DNA from: Brassica napus
Lineage: Eukaryota; Streptophyta; Magnoliopsida; Brassicales; Brassicaceae
Direction: 5' to 3'
Length of the DNA stretch: 64,000 nucleotides
NCBI RefSeq assembly: GCF_020379485.1
Contig: NC_063452.1
Location: 55,023,377-55,087,376 of the forward strand
Both the position numbers and the translations under genes were made by a program. Below the pieces are notes generated by a model. The model saw only the letters and a program-made list of their open reading frames with translations, made no database searches and was not told where the DNA came from. Shown piece after piece: positions 32,512 through 44,562 of the stretch (position 1 is its first letter; each line of letters starts with the position of its first letter).

Positions 32512-33704
32512 TCATGATGCTCCACCATATGAACTTTACATAAGTCTCACCCTTGTTAACCCACTGTTGTATATTTCGTATTTGAAACTCGGAACATTGT
32601 TTATGCTAATGAACCCAAACATATTGGGCCTTGATCTGAACCTAAAAATATGAAGTAAATATAATTAAATATATTTAAGCCCAAATAAATCAAAAATCCC
32701 ATTTATATTTCATCTGTTAAGCACACTAACTAGTATTTTTTTCTTGCATTGTATTTCGTCCCAATTTGTTTGATAGGTTGCCGTCTTGTTATAAGATATC
32801 TTATGATCATTGGTAATTGGTAAATCAACTTGTCAATCAACAACTATTTATAATAGTGGGAATCCTATGTTCATTGTACGATGCAATTGATTGCTCTTTA
32901 GAAATAAAAATAGATGGCTTTTAATAATGGATTTTGGAATTTTATATAATTATAATCGTTAAAAAACTCAATGGTAAATTTTTATACAATTATTTGTTTC
33001 TACATGTTTATTACGTGAATAATACTAGTAATACTCATTTGTCATTCATAGTAAATTGATGTGTTTACTGTTTAGAGCATCATAATGAACATTCTCAACA
33101 ATGTAAAATCCAAGAAGAGTCTCTAGTCACTTGATGGTAAACCAAGACTTTCAGAAATCCATTTCCAAACCACTACAGCATTACAAAGCAAAAGCACAGG
33201 ATATCTATCTACCAATAATAGTTTGCATCTCAGTGCAAAAAGCTTAATAACCTAACATTCCAATTGAAGAAGTGTGTACACACAACTACTAAAAAACGTT
33301 ATCAAGTATAACTTTCCCCAGTTTGATCCAAAAAAAGTATAGCTTATTAACTTTCCCAGCAAATTTTTAAAACTGACCCATTGGATGATGTTGTGCAATC
33401 ACTCGCATGATCCACTTGCTGTTCCTGTCTCGTTATGTGGTGGTGTCCTTTTCATACAAAGCCATCGAGGGGTTTTGTGCAATTACAGTCCTCAGATTCT
33501 CTGTTATCTCTCTTTTTGAAGTTAGAACATTTCGTACCAATCACTTTATCTACCTCCTATTTACTACACTGCTTCACATGCCCAAACATCTGTACCCAGT
33601 AACTTCTTTTTCTATTTTGTTCACATCCGCCAATGTCTTAATTTATTTTCCTGATAAATTGATTGTTTTGGTTCGTAAAATACTTTCTCTTTGATTGCCC
33701 GGTT
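32512..33704. other. No recognisable gene
   Basis: AT-rich unique-looking sequence. A 95-codon plus frame at 33407-33694 is hydrophobic and unidentified, and I do not call it a gene. It borders the left edge of duplication copy A. Confidence 0.45.
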
Positions 33705-34037
33705 AAGGAAAATTAAAATCTACTTATTACGAATTAGGTAGAGAGAGGGTGTAATAATGAGGCTTGGGGTGTTGTGAAGTATGGAGAAAAGTGGGGCTCA
33801 CCTGCTTGAAACTATTTTAAAATGTTTACCCAGAAATTATTAATTATTTATTTATCTTATTAAAACAGAAACATGACCTAACATTTATTTTGTAAGTTTT
33901 TAAATTAAATACAGTTTTTTTACTTTATAGTTAAACTTGCATTAAATCACTAATGTTTCATTTTTTATACTATTATCCATGTTTGGAAACAATGTATTCA
34001 TTTTTTCATAGGGAAACAATGTATTCATTTTTTCGTA

Positions 34038-34967
34038 AGAAAAATCGCATTTTAAACTCTGAGAGTGTCACATTATCTCATTTTAAACACTGAACGTTTT
34101 TTACTAGCATTTTAAACTTTGAAAGTGACATTTTTATCATAATAAACTTTCAATGAGGTTTACTTGTTTACCAAGTCAACTAGGTGACATATTTTGTGTG
34201 ATGACGTGTCGGTTTCTTTCTTTTCTTTTTTAAATGATTTTTTAAAAAAAATTGAAAATTTGATTTTTTTAAAAAATTCTAAAAATGCAAAAAATATAAA
34301 AATAACATTTCAAAATTAAAAATAAAATAAAATATTTTTAAAAAATTAATCCAATTATAAGCGAATAAATATATATAATAGCTTGAAAGGTGATTCTAGA
34401 TTCTGGTTTTTGGTTTTTAATTTTTTTTAACAAAAAATTGATTTATCAATACTTAACTTTTAAAATTTTCAAAATTAATCCTATTATAGGTATTATTTAT
34501 TAAAATTATATTTATTTTAGTAGTTTTAAGTTTGTTTAAAAAGAAATTAACTTATAAGTGAAGTTCTTAAAAATAGTAAATAACTTTAGAATTTAAATAA
34601 AAAACTAATCAAACTTTAGAGAAACTAAAATATATGTTACTTATCTAAGAAGTATTGATAAATCAATTTTTTTTTAAATTTTTAAAAATATTTATTTTAT
34701 TTATATTTTGAAATGTTATTTTTTATATTTTTGAAGTTTTAGATTTTTTTGAATTTTTTTGAATTTTTTAGATTTTTTCAAATTTTCTATGTATTTTAAT
34801 TTTTATTTAAAAAAACCGACACGTCGTCACGAAATGAACAGTACTAGGTGACTTGGAGGTTTGTTATGATAAAAATATCACTTTCAAGGTTTAAAGTGCG
34901 AGTCAAAAACGTTCAGTGTTTAAAATACGAGAATGTGACACTCTAAGAATTTAAAATGTGATTTTCC
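34038..34967. mobile_element. Long-TIR MULE-like element 1
   Basis: About 130 bp of imperfect terminal inverted repeats: 'aaaaatcgcattttaaac' and 'gacatttttatcataataaa' on the left; their complements 'ttatgataaaaatatcact' and 'taaaatgtgattttcc' on the right. The interior is A/T-rich with 'gacgtgtcgg' and 'ccgacacgtcgtc' inverted. It is the same family as 38737-39942. A clean TSD is not seen here, but a 25-bp diverged direct repeat ('tttttatactaYtatcYatgttt') lies outside both ends. Confidence 0.6.
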
Positions 34968-36238
34968 TTTTTTTTATACTACTATCTATGTTTCCAAACA
35001 ACACTATAATTAACGTTGTGTCTAAACAATATAAAATATTAGACCTCATCTTTTTAATAATTTCTAACAATTTTCTTAAAATTATTTAGATAAATTAAAT
35101 GATTGAAAAAATCAAATAATTTAGAAAACAACAAAAAATAAATAGAACTTATTTTTACGCGTTTAAATACTACAAAAACATTTCAGTCAGTAATAAATAA
35201 ATTAAATTAATAGATTATTTTATTTATATTTCCTAAATAATGGTTATATAATTTATTTTAGTAACATAATATTTCAATAATATCATTACATAATATATAT
35301 AAACGTTATACATTGTACGATAAATGTAATAACAAAAAATAATAATAAAATGTTCAAAATATATGTTATCTAAAAAATGCTTAACACTAATTGTTAACAA
35401 AAAAAAAATCTGATTATAATATAAACCAAATTATTAACAAAATAAATTACACAAAACAACTATAATAAAATTAATTAAGCTATATAAAAGGAGTAATATG
35501 ATCAAGAAATATTTATAGTTCTTATTATTTGATATCTATCATTTTCTCTATCAAAATTTTCTAGAAATTTAATAATTTCATAAAATTGCAAAACAATGAA
35601 CTTTAAAATTTAGATTAAAAAGTGATAAATTATGTAAATATAACAATTTAAACCATATTGGATTATATATCGGTCATCCATCGATTCACTCGGTTAGTCT
35701 CGGGTTTTAGTGATTTTTTTTAAATATGAATATTTTTAAAAATCTAAATTGAATTATCGGATCACCGGATTAAACGGTTTGACTGCGGGTTTGGTTTGAA
35801 TTTAAAAACACTGACTTAGATACAAAAATATTTAAAATGCACAAAATTCTTATAAATTAACAAAATATTTGTTAAATTATATATAAAAAAATTTATCATA
35901 AAATATTCTCAGCTTGTTAAGCGCATATCAAGATTTAGTAGTAGTATTTATTGTATGATATTTATCTATGTAAATATTATTAGAGATTGACACTGGACCA
36001 CCGATCTCAAAGTGTGAGTGGAATAAATTTTTACCGAGGCAAAGCGAATGTTTAACAACATACCTTAGATAAAAATATTTTGCTAGTTATGGGAATAATG
36101 TTATTATTTATTAATCAAATATAGAGTTGGGTTCAAACTTAGGAATTAGCAAACAAATATACATTTTCACTCATTTTTCTTCTTTTTGTCTAATAAAATC
36201 ATTTTCTCTGCACACTACGGAGTCTAACTGGTACTTAA

Positions 36239-36310
36239 CTCATTAATCTGATTACAGATAAAGAAACTCATTAATCTGATTGCAGATAAAGAAACTCATT
36301 AATCTGATTA
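36239..36310. repeat. 28-bp minisatellite, 2.6 copies
   Basis: ctcattaatctgattacaga-type units at 36239-36266 and 36267-36294, plus a partial unit. Copy B has a single ctcattaatctgatta (about 50858), so the expansion is specific to copy A. Confidence 0.7.
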
Positions 36311-37266
36311 TTTATATTTTGATTTTTGAATGGTCGTCGTACGTTTTCAATATATTTTCAATTGAATTACCATCATCTGATTCTTTTTAGTTCGGTATTG
36401 TAATTGTTTGTAAATTTACACTAAGAGAATACCTGTATAATTTAAAGTTCTAGCCGCAACTTAGTTGATCATTTTCAGTATTTCTTTGGCCAGTTTGTTA
36501 GTGGTGTTACTTGGAAACTTATGTTTGTCAGTTATCATATTTTAAAAATTAACCTCAGTGTTTTAGAGCTTTTTGTATGTAAAGGAAACGAAAATAAAAA
36601 TAAAAAGTATATACTCTATTTAGATATTTGTATTCTGAAATAACGTAATATTTTCAGTAGAATTTTGCATGATTTTACGTGCAGGAACAGAGTAATTGTT
36701 CTTTTATACGGGTACAGAACTACACGAATAGATAAGCTATCGATATATATATCTCATAATGAATGGCTAGAGAGGCAGGATTGGGGTGGGTATATAATTA
36801 ACAAAAATAACCATTAAACAGAAAAAATGCAAGATATTTGATGAGGATTGGTGAAGTAGAGCTCAGACCTGTGTTGTTTAGTTAAATAAATGTTATCCTA
36901 TCTTTGACGACGTGGTGCTACCAGAAACATGGCTGGCGCTCGAATACAACGATTTCAATTCGTATACTTGTAACAAATATATAAAAAACAAATCAGAAGA
37001 AACAAGATAAATGAAAGGATTGGTATCGACCAAAATCCCACCACTTTGTTGAAACAATCATATGCATTATAAGGACAAGTCTTTTCTGATAGGCTTCTTT
37101 TGGATCATATGATAATTGATCATCTTTGCACTATACATTAATTTACACACACATATACATAACAGTGCATCTTATATAAAAGAACAAATTATCAAAAAAC
37201 TGTGGCGACATTATGGGTTGTCAAAATAATTAAATAAGCATTATTTTTATCTACATGTTGACTCAC

Positions 37267-37428
37267 CAAAATATCTCAGTGCCTCTCAATATTGCATATA
37301 TTTATCGAAATTGCTTAGTATTTTAAGTTTTCCTTAAACCCGTGGGTCAAAATATCTCAGTGCCTCTCAATATTGCATATATTTATCGAAATTGCTTAGT
37401 ATTTTAAGTTTTCCTTAAACCCGTGAGC
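37267..37428. repeat. Perfect 81-bp tandem duplication
   Basis: Units 37267-37347 and 37348-37428 start caaaatatctcagtgcctct and run to aaacccgtg; they are essentially identical. Copy B holds one unit (about 54155-54230). Confidence 0.8.
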
Positions 37429-37476
37429 CGTGACCTTCGTGTCCTGTTGCTTGATTCCTTCAATTCTCTTATATAT

Positions 37477-37927
37477 TATTAGGAATATATATTTCACATC
37501 GAAAATTCTAATGGACATTAAGTAATATATAAAGGGTTAGGGCCAATCCACTAATCGCCAATTGGTTTTAAGTTGGAAGCCCATAATTAAACTCGAATCT
37601 AACATAGTATCAGAGCCCATATCCTAAATATCATAAACTCCTAATTAAAATAAAAAATTAATCTTTCTGACCGGGTATAAAGGTCGTGATTAACCCTTCC
37701 AACCGGGTATAAAGGTTGTGTTAAACTCGCTCGACCGAGTATAAATGTCTTAAAGTTCCGAAATTTATGGCCGATAAGAACCATCATCTCAAGGAGGGGT
37801 ATTAGGGATATATATCACACATCGGGAATTCTAAAGGACATTAAGTAATATATAAAAGGTTAGGACCAATCCACTAATCGCCAATTGGTTTTAAGTTGGA
37901 ACTCCATAATTAAAGTCGAATCTAACA
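37477..37927 (+). mobile_element. TRIM retrotransposon (miniature LTR element)
   Basis: Two 128-bp direct repeats at 37477-37604 and 37800-37927 (tattaggaatatatat ... gaatctaaca). A Met-tRNA-type primer site (tagtatcagagccc) stands directly after the left one and a purine tract (aaggagggg) directly before the right one. tatat flanks both ends (37472-37476, 37928-37932), a 5-bp TSD. The 195-bp interior has three 'gggtataaaggt'-like words and no ORF. Total 451 bp. Copy B has the uninterrupted target. Confidence 0.85.
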
Positions 37928-38153
37928 TATATATACATGTTTTTGTCGCTAGCACACCACTTACAGATACATGCATACTTAAATTCGAAGATTACGAATG
38001 CACGGTAATGAGTAAAACTATAGTGTACATATGTATGCAGAAATTGAAGTACAGTCTTTAGTCCAGCTATGTTCACAGTCATTTAGTTTGGTTTTATACG
38101 AACAAATCGCTTGGATTTAGTAGTTTAGGAATGCGTCTGAGATTTTGAATATC

Positions 38154-38198
38154 AACGTGAATTGAGACTTCTAAGCAAAAAAAACGTGAACTGAGACT
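38154..38198. repeat. 13-nt tail-like insertion with 16-bp duplication
   Basis: aacgtgaattgagact (38154-38169) recurs with one mismatch at 38183-38198. The insert is tctaagc plus six A. Confidence 0.4.
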
Positions 38199-38736
38199 GA
38201 AATAACAAACTATATAATAGTACAAATTTATACAAGGAATATGGCATATTCACTCTTATTCCCTGCCATTTTTTTCTTGAACAATTTAATACAAGCCGTT
38301 AATTGTTGTGTGCTTTCGTTCTCGCTATTGATTTGATTTTCAACTATGTGAATTAAGGTTAAGCGAAAACGCGAAGATGCAAATTCCACCGACTTAGAAC
38401 AATTTAAAATCAATATTTTTTTGAGGAAATAACAGATAAACAATACAGAAAATAAAACTGATAACTGAAACAATTTAATAAAAGCATTGGATTCTAATGT
38501 AAAATTCCAATTTTTATTTCAAAACTAAATAACTCAATAATGGAGTTGAGTTTATTATAACCCTACTTCACAAATGGAATGAAGAATAAAATAATGAACA
38601 AAAAATAAAATAGTCATTCTATTTATAGAATAGATCCATGTTTATTCTATTATAAAATGGAAAATTGAGTGAGATTAAAACATTTCATATTCTAAACTCT
38701 AATTTGGAATAAATTGTGGAGTGAGGTTAAAAATAC

Positions 38737-39942
38737 GGGAAAATCGCGTTTTAAACACTGAAAGTGTCACTTTCTATCACTTTAAACACCGAAGTTTTTT
38801 GACTAGCATTTTAAACCTTCAAAGTGACATTTTTATCATAATAAACCTTCAAATATGTTTTCCTGTTTATTGACGACCGGTACTGTTCATTTTACAGGTC
38901 AAAATGATGACGTGTCGTTTTTTTTTTAAATAAAATAAAAATACAGAAAAAAATCGAATGAAATTGGAAAAAAATGTAAAAAATTCAAAACAAAATTTTA
39001 AAAAAAATCTAAAAATTCAAAAAACATAAAAATTAAACTTAAAACTTCAAACTTAAAAATTAAAATTGTAAAACAAAATTGTAAATATTTAACCAAAAAA
39101 AAATATTTATTTTAAAATTTCATCCAATTAAAGTGACCGTCACTTATGATGATATCAAAACTTGCCTCCATCAAAAACAATATATCAAAACTTGCTACCA
39201 TCAAAAACTTTTTTTTTTGATAATCCGAATACTCATACACCTTACATAGTTCGACTAGCGCCTAAGTACACTTCGCAGAAAGCATCTCGGGAGCCGCCAA
39301 TTTCACCACATGTTAATTGATGGTGACCACACGCAGGGCTAATAATTCTCTCAAATAGATTATATTGAGTTTTGTACCAAAAAGATTTTCTAAGAAAAAA
39401 AATGACCAAAAATGTTTCATTAAAGATGCAAGACTCTTATGCTCTAAATATAAAAATACAAATAAATAAAGAAAAATTTCAATTTTTTTTTTAATATTTT
39501 AGATCTTATTTTAGAATTTTTAAAATTTTATTTTCGTTTTTAAATTTTATATTTCAATTTTAGATCTTATTTTTGAATTTTTAGAATTTTTAATATTTTA
39601 TTTTATTTTTAAGTTTGAAATTTTAATATTTATGTTTTTTGAATTTTTTTTTCTAATTTTGTTTTGAATTTTTTATAATTTTTTATAAATTTTTTCCAAT
39701 TTCATTTGAATTTTTCTGTATTTTTACGTTTTTTATTTTATTTTTTATTTAAAAAAAAAATCGACACATCATTTTTTAACCTGTAAAATGAACAGTACCG
39801 GTCGTCTACGAACTTGGAAAACGTCGTTGGAGGTTTATTATGATAAAAATGTCACTTTGAAAGTTTAAAGTGGTAGTCAAAACACTTCTGTGTCTAAAGT
39901 GGTAGAAAGTGATACTCTCGGTGTTTAAAATGCGATTTTTCC
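38737..39942. mobile_element. Long-TIR MULE-like element 2 with 10-bp TSD
   Basis: Ends GGGAAAATCGC and GCGATTTTTCC (inverted), extended by imperfect inverted repeats of at least 200 bp each side, including 'ccggtactgttcattttaca' and its complement. The 10-mer ttaaaaatac lies outside both ends (38727-38736, 39943-39952). Size 1206 bp, no ORF. A 9-11 bp TSD and long TIRs indicate a non-autonomous Mutator-like element. It is itself nested in an AT-rich MITE-like insertion (about 38490-39975) that copy B lacks. Confidence 0.75.
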
Positions 39943-40773
39943 TTAAAAATACCCTTCAAAATGGTTGATTTTAGGTTAATAGTAGTACTTTAGAACTGTA
40001 AGGCAGCGTGTCGTTCGGTTATTCGATAGTCAAAGACTTTTAGTTTTAGCATACTTGCTTAGTTATTTGTCAAAGTGATCTTTACTTTGCTTCGTATATC
40101 AGCTTCGCGTGAGCCATTAAATTTCCTCCTGTTTCTCTCCAAAAGTCAACACGCTGATAACTTTTATAATGGGACTGTGACCGACTGTAAGGAGAAAAGC
40201 AATAGAAACAATAATAGGAAAGGTAAAAGTAAAAGTTTTCCAAATATGATCAATAGAAGGGAAACAAATAACGGAGAGTCCAGTGCACTAAGTTTAGGTT
40301 CTATTCCAATGCATAATTGATTTACGTTTGGTAGGTTTTATATGAAAATGCGTTTGTAAAAGCAAAAACATGGATTGACCATTTCGGTGGGAGGTTACAA
40401 ATACAAGTAAATGCATAATTAAGGAATGTTTCACCTTTATTGCAATTTCTATCAACTAAGGAAACCCGAAATGTTCCTAGACCGAACCTGAAATTATATT
40501 AGTTTTATTTTAGATCGACGTTCCCTTGTTTTGTTAACCACCTATATAACCACAAAATTAACATATCAAATTCAAGACACTAGATTTTGGACTTTCTCTT
40601 ATTTTTTTTCAATGAACTTTATACTGCGTAGTTTAATCTTTACATATATACATGAGACACTATATACACTAGAAGAGGTTTCGGAAAACATGTAATAATT
40701 ATTCAGTATGTTAATACCACTCGCTTATGTTAAATCAATATCTGTGGGATTTAAAATAAAATCCTGTTCTTTG

Positions 40774-41560
40774 GAGCATCTCCAACCTATAACATTATTA
40801 TAGTTTCAAGATTACACTATTTTAATATGATTTCAATACTAAAAAAAATTCATCTCCAATCCAATTCCAAAACACTATTTTAGTGTTGGATCTGAGAGGT
40901 TACACTAAAATAGCGTAGAAGTCACACCAAAATAATGTTTTGGAGTTAGAATTTTAGAATGCCTTCCCTCTGAAAAAAAAAAGACTCCTCTTTATATATT
41001 AATTTTTGAAGCAAAATAACCTGAAAGCTATTAGAGCATCTCCAACCCACCTCTATATTTGCCTCTATAATAGCATTTAGAGATAAAATCACTCCAACCC
41101 TACTCTATTTCTTCCTCTAAAATAGAGATTGCTATTTTCACCTCTATATTTAGAGGAAGAAATATCATTCCTCTATAATAGAGACATATTTTTTTATTTA
41201 CAAAATGATCCTTTAACTTTTACTTTTACAATTATAACCAAAATAAATATTTTTAGTGAAAATTTATTGTTTATATAAATATATAATCATATTTTTTATT
41301 TACATAATAGTTTCTAAAAAAATATTATGTGTAAATAATATCATAATTTTATAAATGTTACACTAAATTGGGTTAGTTTTCAACTTTCACAAATAAAAGG
41401 TACTATTTGTAAAATTAGAAAAGAATATATCAAAAATATTCCTTTTTAGAAGAAGAAATAGAGGAATACATTGAAGACAAACTCATCTCTATTATAGAAT
41501 TTTTCTATTTTAGAGAAAAAAAATAGAGAAATACATTGAAAATGGTTCAGCCTATTGCTC
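40774..41560. mobile_element. Two adjacent gagcatctccaacc-type MITEs
   Basis: One begins gagcatctccaacctataac at 40774 and fades near 40975. The second begins gagcatctccaacccacctc at 41034, has internal complementary words (cctctataatagcattt / aaatagagaaatacatt), and ends near 41560. Both are non-coding. TIRs of this form are common in Brassica MITEs of the Harbinger type. Confidence 0.45.
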
Positions 41561-42389
41561 TATTTTTTCGGAGTGTTCTCGCTAGCTTGCTGTCAAACGA
41601 TTCATCGTTCACGAGATCCTTGATTTCCAAATAAGACAGATTTGACTTTTGTTGGTTTGTAATATTCCCTCTTGCATCATCGGAAACACAAACAAGTCTC
41701 TCCATGTGCTCATTTCCTTCTCCATTAATCTCTTTTCGGGGTTCTCAATTTCACACACTCTCTTTCTATTTCCTTCACATCCACCTCTCTATTTTAACAT
41801 CTACAAAAAACTTGTATAGAATGTTTATTTCGAACCAACATGTATTTTTATTATTATGTCAAAATACATAAGATAGGGAAAGAATATATAAAGAAGGTTA
41901 GGGAGCCTTTTTAAATCATATTTCCCAACACATCACTGATACATATATATGGTCGATACTGGATATTTGTTTAACAAATTTGTATGAAAAAATTTGGATG
42001 TTCTTCTATGTTAAAATACGGATTTGAATACTTAATTTTGTGGATATCGTATATCATCTCCAGTTTATATGACCCAGATTGGAATGTATGTTTTACTCGT
42101 TTAGTATTTAGATAAAGTTTTGGTCACATATTAAATTTGTGATCAACTTAGACTGGACTCCACGATAGTCAAATAAGCATAAGTTAAACTAACGAATAGG
42201 TGAATCGGCTAGTGCCCGCAATTCGAATGGTATGCAGGTTTCCATGGTACGAATAGGGAACATTTGCGTTAATCTATAAAGCTCCTTTATTTTCCCTCTC
42301 TCTCAAAGTAATTATGAAGCATACCAACTTTTATAAATAACATGACCCTTGTACTACATTTTTAAAAAATTGTCTTTATTTATCCCTTA

Positions 42390-42647
42390 TACTCTCTCCG
42401 TTCTCCAAAATGAGATATTTTAGATTTTTTTATTCTTTTCACAAAAATAAATTTTCTATATGTTTAAAATATTTTTTTATATTTTTAAAAAACATTAAAT
42501 AAAAATATTTGAATTAATTAAATTTCATTGGTAAAAAATTATTAGAAAATGTATAATAAAATAAAAAAATTAAATTATAAATATTTATTGAATTTTTAAT
42601 AAGTGTGAATATTTTAAAAAATTTTATTTTCTTGGATGGAAGGAGTA
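42390..42647. mobile_element. Stowaway-like MITE (CTCYCTCCGT ends)
   Basis: Left end tactctctccgttctccaaa, right end ttggatggaaggagta, inverted. The interior is A/T. One of four members in the window (also 46124, 51708 and 51982). TA at the outer bases fits a mariner-type target. Confidence 0.55.
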
Positions 42648-42958
42648 TGTGACATGACAATTATGGAAATTTAACGTCGTTAACCATAACATCACGTCAT
42701 CTCATAACTCACTCGTCGTTCGCGCGGTTTCGTAACCGGCGAGCAAGCAGAGTGAGTGAAGGAAAAGGAACTCAGGTCCCACGCGTCTCCTCGGATGGCG
42801 AGCTTTTTCTCTGGCGCCATCTGGTCTGTGGGTACAATCGGACGGCTGTGATGCAGACGTTAAAACGCTCAATAATTCAATGTTGATGACTTGGCATTAT
42901 ATCACTGGACAGCTACTAAACACGAAAGTTATCTGACTAGCCAAGCTCGAGCAGAAGC

Positions 42959-43171
42959 TAATAACATCATTATTGGAGGGTTTTTTAGGGCGAAGTTTTT
43001 ATCGGAATATAAGAACCCGTCTCTTAACTTTTAACTAAAAAAGTTAAAAACCGGTTCTTAAATAAGAGTTTTAAGAGCCGGTTCTTAATTTTTTTTGTTA
43101 AAAGTTAAAAGATGGATTCTTATATTCCGCTAAAAACTCCACTCTAAGAACTCCCAGTAATCATGCTCTAA
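42959..43171. mobile_element. Hairpin MITE
   Basis: Nearly the whole 213 bp folds on itself: tcggaatataagaacccgtc and ttaaaaaccggttcttaa on the left arm, ccggttcttaattttt and gattcttatattccgc on the right. The outer ends attattggaggg and ctcccagtaat are inverted. No ORF. Confidence 0.6.
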
Positions 43172-43347
43172 CATTTTAGTTTCATTTACTCTAGTTATCA
43201 ATTTTTTTGGCAAAAGCTAACATCAATTTTTTAGTAATAAAGATTTATAAAACAACTTTTTATAAAAGAAGCTTCTTAAATTTGTAGATTTATAGGTGAT
43301 TGTTGTAGTTCTTTTCTTTTTATAGCGACTATAAATTTTTATTATTA

Positions 43348-44562
43348 GAGCATCTCCAAAAGATACTCTATGAAGTTTTTTACTCTTAATAAAAGAACTT
43401 CAAAACTTTAAATTTGAAATTTTTAGTAGTAAAACTTCAAATATAGAGTGTCATTACTCAAAATTGTTTCATTTTTTATTTGCATTTTGGTCCTTACAAT
43501 TGGACATTCTATCTATAATTCTTAAGTATTTTCTCATTTCTCATTTTAATCTTTAATTTTTTTTATATCTCATTAATCTTCAATTTTTTTTTAATAAATT
43601 TAAGTTTTACACATAAAATTAAATATTTAAAAACAAGCTTTATATTATTTCAAAAGTAAAATTAGACAACAAGAATATTACAAAACAAACTTAATAAAAA
43701 ACCTTTTAAAAAAGTACATGAAGACATAATTATTATAGAAATTTAAATATTAAAAAAACACTAATAATCTGGTAAATTTGCTCTGGAAGTTTCAAAACCT
43801 TCAAAATATTGTACAAACAAATTTTGTGTAACCGAAGATGGTTGTTGTTGTTGTTCTTGGCGTCTTTTCTTGTTCATAATGAATGTACTCACGAGTATTA
43901 ATATTACGATAGAAGCTAAGTCTTTTAGCAATATTTTATTTTCTTATTTTGCTTTTTTTAAAACTAACATTTTTGCTTCATTTTGCATTCGTAATTCAAT
44001 CATCTCAATAACTTTTTCCCCTACTTGTTGCATTTTCTTTTAAAGGATCAAGGATTTGATCGTTTGATGATATCAAAGTATCAGCGGCCATATAATTTTG
44101 CTTTCTTCGATCCAATAGAACGTGAACTTGATATTATTACCTTCTGTGTCTTTCATTTTCAACAATTTTTAGCTCACAATCTACAAATTTAAAATAAAGA
44201 GAGTCATTTTTTACTTCGAAATGCATTAGTTGATCACATATGAGAACATTATATAAATAATTTTATGAAACAGTATGGTATTTTGCTTGTAGTTTAATAT
44301 TTAATTATGTATTTCTATTTCTAATTTTATATTTTAATGTAAGCTTTTATTAATTAATATTGTTGTAATATTTTTATATATGTGTTAATTATTTATAAAA
44401 GTTTTATGAATTTATATTAGTTGTGACAAATATAAGGACCATAGTGTAAAATACAAATAATTTTGAAGTTAGTTTTGAAATTTTATTTTTTGAGAAAAAC
44501 ACCTTACAACTTCAGATATAAAATTTCCGAAACTTCAAAATAGAATGTACGATGTTTTCAGA
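43348..44562 (-). mobile_element. Harbinger-derived non-autonomous element
   Basis: Begins gagcatctccaaaagatact after TTA. The minus strand carries a residual open stretch (about 43881-43768) MNKKRRQEQQQQPSSVTQNL followed by FVQYFEGFETSRANLPDY and a stop. This is the C-terminal end, as I recognise it, of the 'glutathione S-transferase T3-like / NAM-associated' second ORF of Brassica Harbinger elements. The rest is non-coding AT. It is an internally deleted derivative mobilised in trans. Confidence 0.55.

Larger units (their letters stand above)
33705..42160. repeat. Segmental duplication copy A
   Basis: Runs in the same order and orientation as copy B (49060-59760). Matching anchors: 33745-33805 with 49110-49165 (aataatgaggcttggggtgt / ...gcgtggggtgt); 35985-36055 with 50030-50100; 36740-36790 with 52530-52575; 37267-37440 with 54145-54235; 39990-40130 with 54960-55100; 41595-41760 with 56810-56950; 41985-42155 with 59600-59755. 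No protein-coding gene was found in it. It starts in what, in copy B, is sequence just upstream of the HMA gene, so the left HMA copy seems to be missing. Confidence 0.8.

Noticed and set aside
33407..33694. 95-codon hydrophobic plus frame
   Set aside because: AT-driven composition, no family match, no promoter or splice signals.
33984..34035. Another tail-only insertion (ggaaacaatgtattcattttttc twice)
   Set aside because: The spacer is only about 4 nt and has no A-run; tandem duplication is the simpler explanation.
37267..37428. CRISPR-like or regulatory array
   Set aside because: Only two tandem units with no spacers; a simple 81-bp duplication explains it.
35985..42160. MicroRNA precursor in the conserved duplicated blocks
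   Set aside because: No known mature miRNA sequence was recognised and no clear single hairpin outside TEs was seen by eye.
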